From: DATLGB01 sp963726825
Lineage (GTDB): Bacteria > Actinomycetota > Thermoleophilia > Solirubrobacterales > Solirubrobacteraceae
Direction: 5' to 3'
Assembly (NCBI GenBank): GCA_963726825.1
Contig: CAVSDT010000001.1
Span: 1 to 64,000, forward strand
Length of the DNA stretch: 64,000 nucleotides
Made by a program: the position numbers and the translations under genes. The notes beneath the pieces were generated by a model that saw only the letters and a list, made by a program, of their open reading frames with translations, was not told the DNA's origin and ran no database searches. Of the stretch, positions 7,454 to 17,400 are shown in pieces (the stretch's first letter is position 1; every line of letters begins with the position of its first letter).

Positions 7454-8855
7454 CGCTGCGCCGCGCCCTGGTGCTCGCACTGGCGTACGTGCTGCTGCTC
7501 GCCACCATCGCGCTCGGGCGTCCCGTCAGCGCTGAACCTGCGCTCGCGGGTCGACGCGGAGGTGCGCTCGCAGGCACGGGGGCAGGCGGACGTCGTCGCC
7601 GCGACGGCGTCCGACCTGCTCGCCACAGGCGACCGGGGAAGACGCCGTGACCTCGTCCGCCGCGCCGCGCAGACCCTGCGCGGGCGCGTGCTGCTCGTGG
7701 ATCGGCGCGGCACCGTGCTCGCCGACTCCGCGGGGCTCGAGCAGGAGGGCGCCGGGTACGCCTCCCGCCCGGAGGTCGCGGGCGCACTGGCGGGCCGGAC
7801 GGTCCAGGGCCGCCGCCGCAGCGACACCCTCGACGGTGAGCTGCTCGCCACCGCGGTCCCCATCGCGCGCGGCGGCGATGTGCTGGGTGCCGTGCGGGTC
7901 ACCCAGAGCGTCGCCGCCGTCGACCGGGCGACCTGGCGGGCGCTGGCGCGGCATCGCGCTCGTCGCGTTCGTGGTGCTGCTCGTCGGCTTCGCCGCCGGC
8001 GCCGTGATCTCCGCGGCCATCGCCCGGCCCCTTCGCCGCTTGGAGGCCACGGCCCGCCAGATCGCGGGCGGCGACCTCGCCGGGCGCGCGTCCGTGGAGG
8101 GCACGGCCGAGCAGCGCTCCCTCGCGGTGTCCTTCAACGAGATGGCCGACCACCTCGGCGGGGCCCTCGAGGTCCAGCGGCGCTTCGTGGCCGACGCCTC
8201 CCACCAGCTGCGCACCCCGCTGACCGGCGTGCGCCTGCGCCTGGAGGCGGTGCGCGACGCGACCTCCGACGACGCTCCCGAGGCGCGGGACCTCGACGCC
8301 GGCCTGCGCGAGATCGACCGGCTCGCCGCGCTCGTCGAGGACCTGCTCGCGCTCGAGCGCGCCGACGGCGCCCCGGCGGCGCGGGCGCCGGTCGACCCGC
8401 TTGCCGCCGCGCGGGAGGCGGTGGAGCGCTCGCGAGGCGCCGCCGCGGCGCGGGGCGTGCGCCTCGAGGTGGCGGGCGCCTCGGGCGAGGCGCGCGTCCC
8501 CCCTGCCGCGCTCGCCCGGACGCTGGACGCGCTGGTCGAGAACGCCATCGCCTACACACGGGCCGGCGGGCACGTCATCGTGCGCGCCGAGCCGGGTCTC
8601 ATCGCGGTGGAGGACACCGGGCCGGGGATCGCCGCGGACGAGCTCGACGTCGTGTTCGAGCGCTTCCACCGCGGGAACGCCGGACGTCAGGATCCGGCGG
8701 GCAGCGGACTCGGGCTCGCGATCGCGCGCCGGCTGGCGCGCAGCTGGGGCGGAGAGGTCACGCTCGCCAACCTGCCACAAGCGGGGCTCCGTGCGGTGGT
8801 CGTCCTCACGGGCGATCGCTCCCCCCGGCGCGTGGCCGAGGAGGTGGGCACGTGA
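7450..8855 (+). pseudogene. Sensor histidine kinase broken by two +1 frameshifts
   Basis: The pieces reconstruct one kinase of about 467 residues: TM1 at the N-terminus (LVLALAYVLLLATIAL), an extracellular sensor, TM2, HAMP, HisKA with ASHQLRTPL (near 8196-8222), and HATPase with NAIAY, EDTGPGIA and GSGLGLAIA. The frame changes twice. The first is near 7515-7519 (an extra G in CTCGGGCGTC) and the second near 7947-7949 (an extra C in GCGCGGC). Each is a single extra base in a G/C run, so assembly error is as likely as inactivation. Codon use and domains are otherwise intact. It ends by overlapping the next GTG. Confidence 0.85.
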
Positions 8856-9271
8856 CCCGGCGCACCGTCGGCTGGGTCGCGATGGCGCTCGCCGGGCTCG
8901 TGCTCGCGGCCGCTGCGGCGTACGCGGCCTCGCGCCTGGCCACACAGCCCATCGGCCTGTCGTCGGAGCCCCTCAGCGCCGGCCGTGAGCTCGCGCCGTC
9001 CCCGACCCCGCGACCGCGGTCACGGACGGACCGGCAGCCGCGACGACCCCGCCGCAGGGTCCGACCACGGCGGACCCCCACCCCCGCGCGCACGGCACCG
9101 CCCGTGGTCACCGCAGTGCCGACGGCGGCACCGACCGTCGCGCCGCCGCCGGCGCGCACCGCCGTGCCGGCCGTCCCGACCGCGACGCCGCGGGGGAGCG
9201 ACGACCGTGCCGGCTCCGGCCGCGACGACGGACGTCGCGGCGGCGGCGGTGACGACTCGCGCGACGACTGA
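8852..9271 (+). CDS. Membrane-anchored low-complexity protein with acidic C-terminus
   Basis: 139 residues from a GTG overlapping the kinase stop (GTGA). One N-terminal transmembrane or signal helix (VAMALAGLVLAAAAAYAA) precedes a Pro/Arg/Thr-rich extracytoplasmic stretch. The tail is rich in Gly and Asp (RRGGGGDDSRDD). Its design parallels the protein at 6149-6658 across the two-component genes: helix, Pro/Ala/Thr linker, Asp-rich end. No family recognised. As the third gene of the regulator-kinase operon it may be an accessory or target of the signalling system. Confidence 0.65.
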   Translation: MTRRTVGWVAMALAGLVLAAAAAYAASRLATQPIGLSSEPLSAGRELAPSPTPRPRSRTDRQPRRPRRRVRPRRTPTPARTAPPVVTAVPTAAPTVAPPPARTAVPAVPTATPRGSDDRAGSGRDDGRRGGGGDDSRDD

Positions 9272-9285
9272 AGCCGCCCTGCGTC

Positions 9286-10227
9286 TCAGGCACCGAGCAG
9301 CGTCTGCGGCACGAAGCAGCCGACCGTCCAGTTCGGGGCGTCCACGAGCTGGTGGATGCGCAGGTCGCAGGCGACGGAGACGAGCGCGTAGGCCTCCTCC
9401 GGATCCATCCCGCGCGTGCGCGCGAGGAGCTCCAGGGCGGCGCGGACCGCGTCCCGCGACGCCTGCATCAGGTCCGGCGCGACGCCGGTGCAGACGTGGA
9501 AGCCGCCGGCCTCAACGCGCGCGAGCTCGCCGGCGGGGACGAGGAACTGCGGCGCGGGAAGCTGCGCCGCCTTGCGCAGGCCGATGCGCAGGGCGATCTG
9601 CATCGGCGCCTCCACCGCGGTCCCGCACACCTCGCCGTCGCCCATCGCCGCATGCGTGTCCCCCACCGACAGCAGCCCGCCCGGCACCCCGACGGGCAGC
9701 AGGAGGGTCGCGCCGGGGCGCAGGTGCTTGACGTCGAGGTTGCCGCCCCACCGGGTCGGGACGAGGACGGGATGCTCGCCCGGCTCGGCGGGCGCGACGC
9801 CGATCGTCCCCGGGAACGGCTCGAACGGGAGGGCCGCGTCGCCGAAGTGGACCACGCGGGCGTCGCCGTCGACCGCGGAGATGCGCAGCCACGGGTCGGG
9901 GAAGTCGTCGGCGAGCAGCCCGAAGCCGGGCAGCAGCGCGGTCCAGCCCCAGTCGGCGGGGCGCAGATCGAGGATCTCCACCTCGAGCGCGTCGCCCGGC
10001 TCGGCGCCCTTGACGAACAGCGGCCCCGTGACGGGGTTGAGCCGGTCGAAGGCGAAGGCGGACAGCGCGGAGGCGTCGGAGTCGCGCCCGACCTGCCCGC
10101 CGGAGGCGTCGACGACGTCGAGCTCGACGGTGGCGCCGGGCTCGACCTCGAGCTGCGGCGCCCGGTCGCGGTCCCAGGTGGTGTGCGCGTGGTCGGCGCC
10201 CAGGTGGTGGATCGAACGGCCGGCGAT
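9286..10227 (-). CDS. Acetamidase/formamidase family protein, start codon abnormal
   Basis: Hydrolyses formamide or short-chain amides to ammonia and the acid. Recognised by the fold-defining order IHHLGADHAHTTWD, EPGDALEVEILDL, HFGD, LVPTRWGGNLDVKHL, SVGDTHAAMGDGEV and the conserved C-terminal Cys/Leu segment. Homology runs upstream to about 10212. The only ATG/GTG in frame is the GTG at 9981, which would remove about 80 conserved residues. Two TGA codons lie at 10258-10263, and no ATG, GTG or TTG lies between them and the homology. An ATC at 10227, six bases after a TACGGG box, sits where a leaderless start would be. Confidence 0.75.
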   Translation of the reverse strand: MAGRSIHHLGADHAHTTWDRDRAPQLEVEPGATVELDVVDASGGQVGRDSDASALSAFAFDRLNPVTGPLFVKGAEPGDALEVEILDLRPADWGWTALLPGFGLLADDFPDPWLRISAVDGDARVVHFGDAALPFEPFPGTIGVAPAEPGEHPVLVPTRWGGNLDVKHLRPGATLLLPVGVPGGLLSVGDTHAAMGDGEVCGTAVEAPMQIALRIGLRKAAQLPAPQFLVPAGELARVEAGGFHVCTGVAPDLMQASRDAVRAALELLARTRGMDPEEAYALVSVACDLRIHQLVDAPNWTVGCFVPQTLLGA

Positions 10228-10272
10228 GGACGCCCCGTACCCGGTCCGGGGTGCGCGTCATCATCCCGGGCC

Positions 10273-10698
10273 GTGAGCCGCGCCGCCGAGGAGACCAACC
10301 GCCGCCTGCTGCGCGCCCGCGACGCGATGGACCGCGACTACGCGGGGCCGCTGGACGTCCGCACGCTCGCCCGCATCGCGCACGTCAGCGAGGCGCACTT
10401 CATCCGCACGTTCAAGGCCACCTTCGGGGAGACGCCGCACCGCTACCTGCAGCGGCGCCGGATCGAGCGGGCGATGTTCCTCCTGCGCCACACCGACCGG
10501 CCCGTCCTCGACGTCTGCCTCGACGTCGGCTTCGCCAGCCTGGGGACGTTCGGGCGCACGTTCCGCTCGATCGTGGGGACGACGCCGACGGCCTACCGGC
10601 GCGACGCGCCGCCGCCGAGCGCGGTCCCGAACTGCTTCGCGATGGCCTGGATGCGACCGAGCAGCTTCGGAGAAGCGCAGGCGCCCGAGCGCGATTAG
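10273..10698 (+). CDS. AraC-family transcriptional regulator
   Basis: 141 residues consisting almost only of the two helix-turn-helix motifs of AraC/XylS proteins (LDVRTLARIAHVSEAHFIRTF and VLDVCLDVGFASLGTFGRTF, with the GTTPTAYRR signature). No separate ligand domain is present, so it is a minimal single-domain type. A GTG at 10273 is taken as start. It is divergent from the amidase and upstream of a VOC protein, and could regulate either. Its TAG stop (10696-10698) lies within the -10-like box of the next gene. Confidence 0.87.
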   Translation: MSRAAEETNRRLLRARDAMDRDYAGPLDVRTLARIAHVSEAHFIRTFKATFGETPHRYLQRRRIERAMFLLRHTDRPVLDVCLDVGFASLGTFGRTFRSIVGTTPTAYRRDAPPPSAVPNCFAMAWMRPSSFGEAQAPERD

Positions 10699-10701
10699 GT
10701 T
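10696..10701 (+). promoter_or_regulatory. -10 box overlapping the AraC stop codon
   Basis: TAGGTT begins with the TAG stop of the AraC gene and ends seven bases before the ATG of the VOC gene. This is the spacing expected for a leaderless transcript. Confidence 0.5.
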
Positions 10702-10708
10702 CGGGTCC

Positions 10709-11155
10709 ATGCTCACCGCCATCACCCACTCCGCGATCTTCGTCCTCGACCAGGACGAGGCGCTCGACTTCTACGTCGGCAAGCTCGGCATGGAGGTCGC
10801 CGCCGACGTCGACATGGGCTTCATGCGCTGGCTGACGGTCTGCCTTCCCGGTCAGCCCGAGCGCGAGATCCTGCTGGAGCGTCCCGGCCCGCCGGCCCAC
10901 GACGCGGCGACGGCCGAGACGGTGCGCGAGCTCGTCACGAAGGGCGCGACGGGGCTCGCGTTCATCCTCACGGTGGACGACTGCCAGGCGACCTACGCGG
11001 ACCTCAAGGCCAAGGGCGTGGAGTTCACGGACGAGCCGACGGAGCGCCCGTACGGCATCGACTGCGGCTTCCGCGACCCGTTCGGCAACAACCTGCGGAT
11101 GACCCAGCCGGTGGCGGATCCGCGAACGCCGACGGCGGCGGACTTCGCGTACTGA
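10709..11155 (+). CDS. VOC-superfamily (glyoxalase/bleomycin-resistance-like) protein
   Basis: 148 residues with the paired beta-alpha-beta-beta-beta units of the vicinal-oxygen-chelate fold: THSAIFVLDQDEALDFYVGKLG at the start, and a C-terminal RDPFGNNLRM, the usual position of the last metal ligand (DPFGN type). His8 and Glu-containing strands could supply metal ligands. The substrate cannot be told. It follows the AraC gene by 10 bp but appears to have its own promoter, so it may be both co-transcribed and independently expressed. Confidence 0.85.
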   Translation: MLTAITHSAIFVLDQDEALDFYVGKLGMEVAADVDMGFMRWLTVCLPGQPEREILLERPGPPAHDAATAETVRELVTKGATGLAFILTVDDCQATYADLKAKGVEFTDEPTERPYGIDCGFRDPFGNNLRMTQPVADPRTPTAADFAY

Positions 11156-11209
11156 GGGGAGGGGGGCCCCTGTCCGTGCGGTCCGGTCCGCGAGCTACGG
11201 TCGGAGGCC

Positions 11210-13309
11210 GTGCAGCGTGCGCTCACCACCCTCGCCGACGTGTTCGCCGACCCGGCCGCCCCGGACGCCGGGCCGGCGCTTGACGCGCTGCGCGCCTCCT
11301 GGCACTCGTTCTCGCCGGAGGAGCAGGCGGCGCTGACGCCGCTGGCCAGGCTGGCGGCGACGCGTGTGGCCGCGGCGGCGGCGATCCCCGTGGCCGCGGC
11401 CGACGACGACGATGACGACGGCCGCTGGGCCCACCTCGCGGAGATGGACCCCGGGCCCGAGGACGCCGGCGGCGGGCACGCCGAGCCGGTCGGCAGCGGC
11501 TTCGCGCCCGCCACAGCCGCCGGCGGAGCGTTGGCGGGCACGCTGTTCGCGCCCGCCACGACGGCCGCCACCCGCCCCGCGCGCGCGCCGCTGGACGCCG
11601 ACCCCGAGTCCCTGCTGTCGCACCTCGGGCTGTCGAGCTTCCGCCCGGGCCAGCGTGAGGCGGTGCAGGCCGCCCTCGACGGGCGCGACGCGCTCGTCGT
11701 GATGCCGACGGGCGGCGGCAAGTCCCTCTGCTACCAGCTGCCGGCGCTCGCCGGGGAGGACCTCACGGTCGTCGTCTCCCCCCTGATCGCGCTGATGCGC
11801 GACCAGTGCCAGCGGCTCACGGAGCTCGGGCACCCGGCGGTGATGCTCGCCTCCGGCGGCGGCGCGGAGGACAACCAGCGGGCGCTGGACGCCATCCGCG
11901 ACGGGTCGGCGCAGGTCTGCTTCGCCGCGCCCGAGCGCTTCGCCTCCGGGCGCTTCCGCGCCGCGCTGGCCGCGCGGGCGATCGCGCTGTTCGTCGTCGA
12001 CGAGGCGCACTGCGTGAGCGAGTGGGGCCACGACTTCCGACCGGACTACCTCCGCCTGGCCGCCGTGATCGCCGAGCTCGGCCGGCCGCCCGTGATGGCC
12101 TGCACCGCCACGGCGACGGTGAAGGTCGCCGAGGAGATCGTCGCCCGGCTCGGCCTGCACGAGCCCGAGCGCGTCCGCTCCGGCTTCGACCGGCCGAACC
12201 TCTCCTTCGACGTGCTGCGCTTCGACGGCGAGGGCTCCGTCGCCCGCAAGCGCGCGACGCTCCTGGCCGGCGTCTCCATGCCGGAGTCACGGCCGGCCGT
12301 CGTGTACTGCGGCACGCGCAAGAGCACGGAGGAGGTCGCCCAGCTGCTCGTCGGCGCCGGGCTCGACGCGGTCGCCTACCACGCGGGGATGCCCGCGGCG
12401 ACGCGCACCAGCCGTCAGGACGCGTTCATGCGCGGGGAGGCGGACGTCGTCGTCGCCACCAACGCCTTCGGCATGGGCGTCGACAAGGCCGACGTGCGGT
12501 CGGTGTGGCACTGGGCGCTGCCGTCCAGCCTCGAGGCCTACTACCAGGAGGCCGGCCGCGCGGGGCGCGACGGCCGGCCCGGCCGCGCCGTGCTGCTCGC
12601 CTCGCGCTCGGACCTCGGGCGCCTCGTGCGCTTCATCCAGGAGGCCGCCGTCGGCGTCGACCAGGTCGGGGCGCTCGTCGGGCGCCTGCGTGCCGCCGCG
12701 GGCCGTTCCGGCGGGGCGCTCGAGCTCGACGCGGGCGAGGATCGCGACCGCATCGCGCTGGCGATCGCCGAGCGTGCGGGCGCGCTCACCCTCGCACCGG
12801 GCGCCGGCGGGCAGGTCCGCGTGCAGCTCGCCGACGCCGAGCTCGACCTGGGGAGGACGTCGGCGCTGTGTCGCGCGGCGACCGACCGACGCTGGCAGGC
12901 CTACCGCTCGATCGAGCGCTACGCCGGGGAGGGCGAGACGTGCCGGCGCCGGCAGCTGCTCGACCACTTCGGCGATCCGGAGCCGATCGCGCCGCTGGGC
13001 CGCTGCTGCGACGTGCACGACCCGGTGGACTGGCTTCCCCCGATCAGCGCGGGGCGCCCGAGCCGACGCTCGTCCGCGCCGGCCGACGACGGGCCGCCGG
13101 TCGCCGACGCGGAGATGGAGCCGCTGAAGGCCTGGCGGCGCGAGCGCGCCGACGGCAAGCCCGCCTACACGGTGGCGACGGACGCGACGCTGCGCGAGGT
13201 CGTGCGGCGCCGCCCGCAGTCAGCGGACGAGCTGCTCGCGATCAAGGGCATCGGGCCCTCGTTCGTGGACAAGCACGCGGAGAGCCTGCTGGAGCTGCTG
13301 GCGAGCTGA
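11210..13309 (+). CDS. recQ: ATP-dependent DNA helicase RecQ
   Basis: A 3'-5' helicase of recombination and repair, 699 residues. The first ~130 residues are an Ala/Asp-rich extension absent from E. coli RecQ. Helicase motifs follow: SFRPGQREAV (motif 0), PTGGGKS with Lys171, VVSPLIALMRDQ, VVDEAHCVSEWGHDFRPDY, CTATAT, YCGTRKS, VVVATNAFGMGVDK, and QEAGRAGRDG. The zinc-binding region keeps CRRRQLLDHFGD and GRCCDVH, and a C-terminal HRDC domain ends in IKGIGPSFVDKH. The GTG start at 11210 follows TACGGT (11196-11201) by eight bases. Confidence 0.95.
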   Translation: MQRALTTLADVFADPAAPDAGPALDALRASWHSFSPEEQAALTPLARLAATRVAAAAAIPVAAADDDDDDGRWAHLAEMDPGPEDAGGGHAEPVGSGFAPATAAGGALAGTLFAPATTAATRPARAPLDADPESLLSHLGLSSFRPGQREAVQAALDGRDALVVMPTGGGKSLCYQLPALAGEDLTVVVSPLIALMRDQCQRLTELGHPAVMLASGGGAEDNQRALDAIRDGSAQVCFAAPERFASGRFRAALAARAIALFVVDEAHCVSEWGHDFRPDYLRLAAVIAELGRPPVMACTATATVKVAEEIVARLGLHEPERVRSGFDRPNLSFDVLRFDGEGSVARKRATLLAGVSMPESRPAVVYCGTRKSTEEVAQLLVGAGLDAVAYHAGMPAATRTSRQDAFMRGEADVVVATNAFGMGVDKADVRSVWHWALPSSLEAYYQEAGRAGRDGRPGRAVLLASRSDLGRLVRFIQEAAVGVDQVGALVGRLRAAAGRSGGALELDAGEDRDRIALAIAERAGALTLAPGAGGQVRVQLADAELDLGRTSALCRAATDRRWQAYRSIERYAGEGETCRRRQLLDHFGDPEPIAPLGRCCDVHDPVDWLPPISAGRPSRRSSAPADDGPPVADAEMEPLKAWRRERADGKPAYTVATDATLREVVRRRPQSADELLAIKGIGPSFVDKHAESLLELLAS

Positions 13310-13313
13310 CGCG

Positions 13314-13481
13314 TCAGCGCCGGCGGGCGCGGCGCAGCTCTTGGTTCTCGTTCCACTCCAGGTAGGTCTTCACGAGCGCGATGATGATCGGCAGCGTCGT
13401 GACGGCCGGGAGGATCACGAGCAGCATCAGGGCGAGCTCGAGGATCTGGACGAGGGTGATGCCGGCGGCAACGGTGAGCAC
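13314..13481 (-). CDS. Small single-pass membrane protein (55 residues)
   Basis: The frame reads VLTVAAGITLVQILELALM and onwards: one long hydrophobic helix or re-entrant pair, then a charged tail (VKTYLEWNENQELRRARRR). A GTG at 13481 is preceded by TAGGAT and eight bases, the same leaderless layout as neighbours, which supports it as a real gene. It lies between recQ (convergent) and the YihY gene. Unknown function; too short for family assignment. Confidence 0.6.
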   Translation of the reverse strand: MLTVAAGITLVQILELALMLLVILPAVTTLPIIIALVKTYLEWNENQELRRARRR

Positions 13482-13492
13482 GGAGCGGGATC

Positions 13493-14362
13493 CTACAGCT
13501 TCGCCCTGCGCCGGCGCGTGCGCAGACGTGCCGCGAACGCGCCCACCCGGCGCTCCGGCTCGGGGTCGTCGGGCAGGCGCGGCAGCTCCGACGCGAGCTC
13601 GGCGCCGAAGAGCGTCACGAGCGCCGATGCGTAGGTGAACAGCAGCAGCGCCATCAGGGCGCCGAAGGACCCGTACAGCGCCCCGAGGTCCGACAGGTCC
13701 TGGAAGTAGAACTCGAGCGCCTCGCGCACGATCACCAGGCCGAGCGAGGCGAGGAACGCGGCGCCGAGGACGTCGCGCCAACGCGGGCGCCGCGTCGGCA
13801 GGAACCGGTAGGCGCTCGCGAGCACCGCGGTCACGAGCAGGAAGCCGAGGACCTGACCGGCGTCGCCCGTCGAGCGCAGGGTCATCGCGACGCCGAGCAC
13901 CGCGGTGCCGGCGACGACGAGCAGGACGTCGATGCCCTTGCGCACGAGGATCGACGGGCGCTCCTCGATGTCGTAGGCGACGTTGATGGTGTGGCGCAGC
14001 GCCCCCATCACGCCCGTGGCCGAGACGATCAGGAGCACGACGGGGACCACCGACAGGCCGCCGACGCGCTCGAGGGCGTCCAGCACCGACCGCTCGATGT
14101 CCTTGCGGTCGCCCTCGGAGGCGAGCGGGACGGCGTCGAAGACCGTCGTCACCAGGCGGCGGCGGGCGTCCTCGTCGTCGAACGCGAACCCGAGCAGCAC
14201 GGTGAGCAGCATCGCGAGCGGGACGAAGGACAGCAGCGCGAAGAACGCGAGTTGCGCGCCGTCGCGGTGGATGCGGTCCTCCACCGCCTCCCGACAGGCG
14301 TTCCAGAGCCACAGCAGCCCGCGGGCGCCGAACCGACGCCCCAGCCGAGCTGCGCGCTTCAT
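13493..14362 (-). CDS. YihY/BrkB (virulence factor BrkB) family membrane protein
   Basis: 289 residues with about six transmembrane helices. The family signature is evident: AFFALLSFVPLAMLL near residue 45, a long extracellular loop, TGVMGALRHTINVAYDIEE, then further helices and a GALYGSFGALMALLLFTYASA segment. Members are inner-membrane proteins with uncertain roles (once misassigned as RNase BN; transport or envelope functions proposed). The ATG at 14362 places the cytoplasmic KRAARLGRRFG patch at the N-terminus. The C-terminus is Arg/Lys-rich. Confidence 0.88.
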   Translation of the reverse strand: MKRAARLGRRFGARGLLWLWNACREAVEDRIHRDGAQLAFFALLSFVPLAMLLTVLLGFAFDDEDARRRLVTTVFDAVPLASEGDRKDIERSVLDALERVGGLSVVPVVLLIVSATGVMGALRHTINVAYDIEERPSILVRKGIDVLLVVAGTAVLGVAMTLRSTGDAGQVLGFLLVTAVLASAYRFLPTRRPRWRDVLGAAFLASLGLVIVREALEFYFQDLSDLGALYGSFGALMALLLFTYASALVTLFGAELASELPRLPDDPEPERRVGAFAARLRTRRRRAKL

Positions 14363-14414
14363 GCGCGCAGACTGCCCGCCGGCCCGGATGCCCACGCACC
14401 CGGTCGCGGCGGGG

Positions 14415-17400
14415 CTACGGCTTGCGCCGGCGGTGCCGGTGGTGCTTCTTCTTCTTCGGCGCCTTCGCCGAGGCGCGCTTGCCGGTGCGTCCGGTCAGCT
14501 CCCGCGGCGTGACCGTCACCCGCGCGAGCGTCGAGCCGAACGCGACCCTGCGCGCCTTCCCTCGCAGCTGCCGTGCCACCGTGCGGCCGGACTTCAGGCG
14601 GGCGACGACGACGAGCGTCGCCGGCCGGCCGTTGCGCCGCCAGGTCGCCCGCCGGCCCTTGACGCGCAGCCGGCGGACCGCGCCCAGCGTCGCGCGCGGC
14701 GGCGCCGTGTAGGTCGTCACCGCCTGGGGCGCGGAGGTCGCGGCGCCGTTGGTCGCCACGGCCAGCACCGTCCGCCGGCCCTTCGGCCCGCGGTTGAACC
14801 GCAGGCGCAGCTTGCCTGATCGCCTGCCGGCCGGGAGCGTCGCGAGCGGCCGCGAGCCGCCGTTCCAGGTCTCCTGCAGCTGGACGGTGGTGCCCGCCGC
14901 AGCGCCCTTGACGCGGTAGCGCAGCGTCTTGCGCGCGCCCCTGCCGCGGACGGCGCCGCTGACCGTCGGGACCTTCGTCGCGACCGCGACGCGAACCCCC
15001 GCGACCGCCGCCGACCCGGCGCGCGGGACCGCGGTCCACGTGCCGGTCGGCGCGCCCTTGAACGAGAGCAGCGTGCGCCCGAGCGCCCCGAGCTTCGTGA
15101 CGCGCACGCGTCGGTCCGCGCCGGGCGTGCCCTCCGGCTGCGGCGTGATCCGGGTGCCGTCGGGGGCGACGAGGTCGACGTCGGGTGCGCCGCCGGCGCC
15201 CGTCAGCTCGACGTCGCCATCACCCGGGCCGGTGAACGGCGTCCCGCCGGCGGCCTGGGCGCTCCGCGCGCGGCCCGCCGGGCGGTCCTGCTTGAAGTCG
15301 CGCAGGTCGCAGTCGTCAGGCGTCGAGATGTCGACGGCCTTCGGGAACGGCTCGGTCCAGTGGTAGCCGACCTGGACCGGGCCGCCACCGAGCTCGTGGC
15401 CGGGGACGGGGACCGGGGTGGAGTCCACACAGACCCCGAGGCCCTTGCCCGACAGCGCCGCGCCCGCGCGCTTGAGGGTGATCCCGAGCGCCGTCGTCTG
15501 GACCTGGCCTGACGCGCCGAACGTCTTCGTCCCGCCGTCGAAGAACCCGGTCAGGCCGCCCTTGATCGAGCCGACGCCGAAGTCGAGGTCGAAGTCCCCG
15601 TCGACGCCGACGAACCCGTCCGTGGTGATGATCGCGCGCTCGTGACCGAAGCCGATCCCGAAGAACTTGCCCGTCCCGTCGTAGATGAACTGCGCCTCGC
15701 CCTTGACGAGCGTGAAGGTGATCGTCCCCTCGATCTCCGCGGCGAAGACGTCGGTCGGGGGCGGCGTGTACCCCGCGCCGAACGTCGCCGTGCCGCTGAC
15801 CAGGAAGGCCGGCTTGAGGTTGAACGCGCCGCCGAGGCCCGTGAAGAAGACCTGCGGCGCGACGAGGATGCCGGGGCGCAGGAACGGGATCTTGAGCTTC
15901 GCCCCGGCGAAGTCCCCGTCGACGAACGTCGCGCCGCCGCTGATCGTCCCGAGCGGGAGCTTGAGGCCGACGTCGCCCGTCCAGGTGTCGGACTGGCCGG
16001 TGTAGGCGATCTTGAGGCCGTCGATCGCGATCGGGCCGAGCGGGATCTTCCCGGCGGTGAACTCGAACGAGTCCAGGCGCGCGCCCACGGCCGTCGTCGT
16101 GCGCAGGGTCGCCTTCGCCGACAGGCCGAGCAGGACGGGCGGGAGCTTGAGCGAGATCGGGATCGAGACCCCGTCGCCCGCGAGCTTGACGTCGAAGTCC
16201 GCGTCGATCGGGAAGCCCTTGATGTCCGGGCCCTTCGGGAAGTCGAAGTCCTTGAACAGCGACTCCCCGCGCTTGTCGTTGAGGTCGAGGTCGAGCTTGC
16301 CCCGGTAGATCGGGACGTCGCCGATGCCCGGCCCGCGCAGGATCACCTGGACGTCGCCTGTGGTGTGCAGCGTGCGCTTGCGGACGTCGAAGAGGATCTT
16401 CGCCTTGCCGATCGGGACCAGCTTGAGGCCGTTGAGGTCCACGCCCTCGCCCTTGGCCTCCAGCGAGCCCTTGAACTTCGGGTCCTTCGTCTTGAGGAAG
16501 CAGGCGCCGCCGGTGGTGATGGCCGTGAAGGAGACGTCGCCGAACTTCGCCAGGTCACAGCCCTCCTTCGCGCCCGGCGGCAGCGGGGGCTGCGCCGGCG
16601 GCGTCGCGCTCGGCGGGGCGGGCAGGCCGGTGCCGAAGGCGTCGACGAAGACCTGGCCGCCGTCGAGCACGCCCGTGACGACGCCGCCGCCGTCGGGCGC
16701 CGCGCCGAGGGCGAGGCTGGAGACGGTCGTACCCAGCGGGAGCGCGGTCCCGGGATCGAAGCCCGCGGCCGCGGTGGCCTTGCGCACGACGACGGTCTGG
16801 GGCGAGCCGCTCGTGGAGATCGCGGCGTACAGGTTGCCGGCGACGTCCTCGGCCAGGGCGCGCGCCTGGCCGGCGCCGGGGCCGGAGATGACCTGCTCGG
16901 CGGCGGGCACCCCGGCGGAGACGCCGCGCACGAGCATCGTCTGGTCTGACATGCGGCGCGTGAGCAGGAACGTCCCGCCGGCCCCGCCGGCCAGGCGCGG
17001 CAGCTCCTCCCCGGCGATCGCAGCGGCGCTGTAGGCGCCCGCGGACGCGACGTCGGCGCCGGCCGGCACGCGCCGCACGTTGACGCCGCCGGCGTTGTTC
17101 GCGAACGCCGTCACGATCGCGGTGCCGTCCGGGGCGACGGTGCCGTCGGCGACGGCGTCGTTGCCCGACAGCCGGGCGAAGGCGGACGTGAAGGCCCCGG
17201 GGTCGAGCACTTGGACGTCGGTCCCGGGCGTGAAGCGGTCCGTGATCACGGCGATGCGGGTGTCGTCGCCGCCGACGACCGCGGCGTCGCCCGACGGCTC
17301 GACGGTCCCGCCGATGCCCGGCCCCTGCCAGGAGTCGCCGTTGTCGAACGAGGTCCAGGTGTAGGTCGTGCGGTCGCGCGTGACCCCGTCGGGATGCACG

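Noticed and set aside
9286..9981. GTG at 9981 as true start of the amidase
   Set aside because: It would remove the conserved N-terminal domain (IHHLGADHAHTTWD through EPGDALEV), which is present and in frame upstream.
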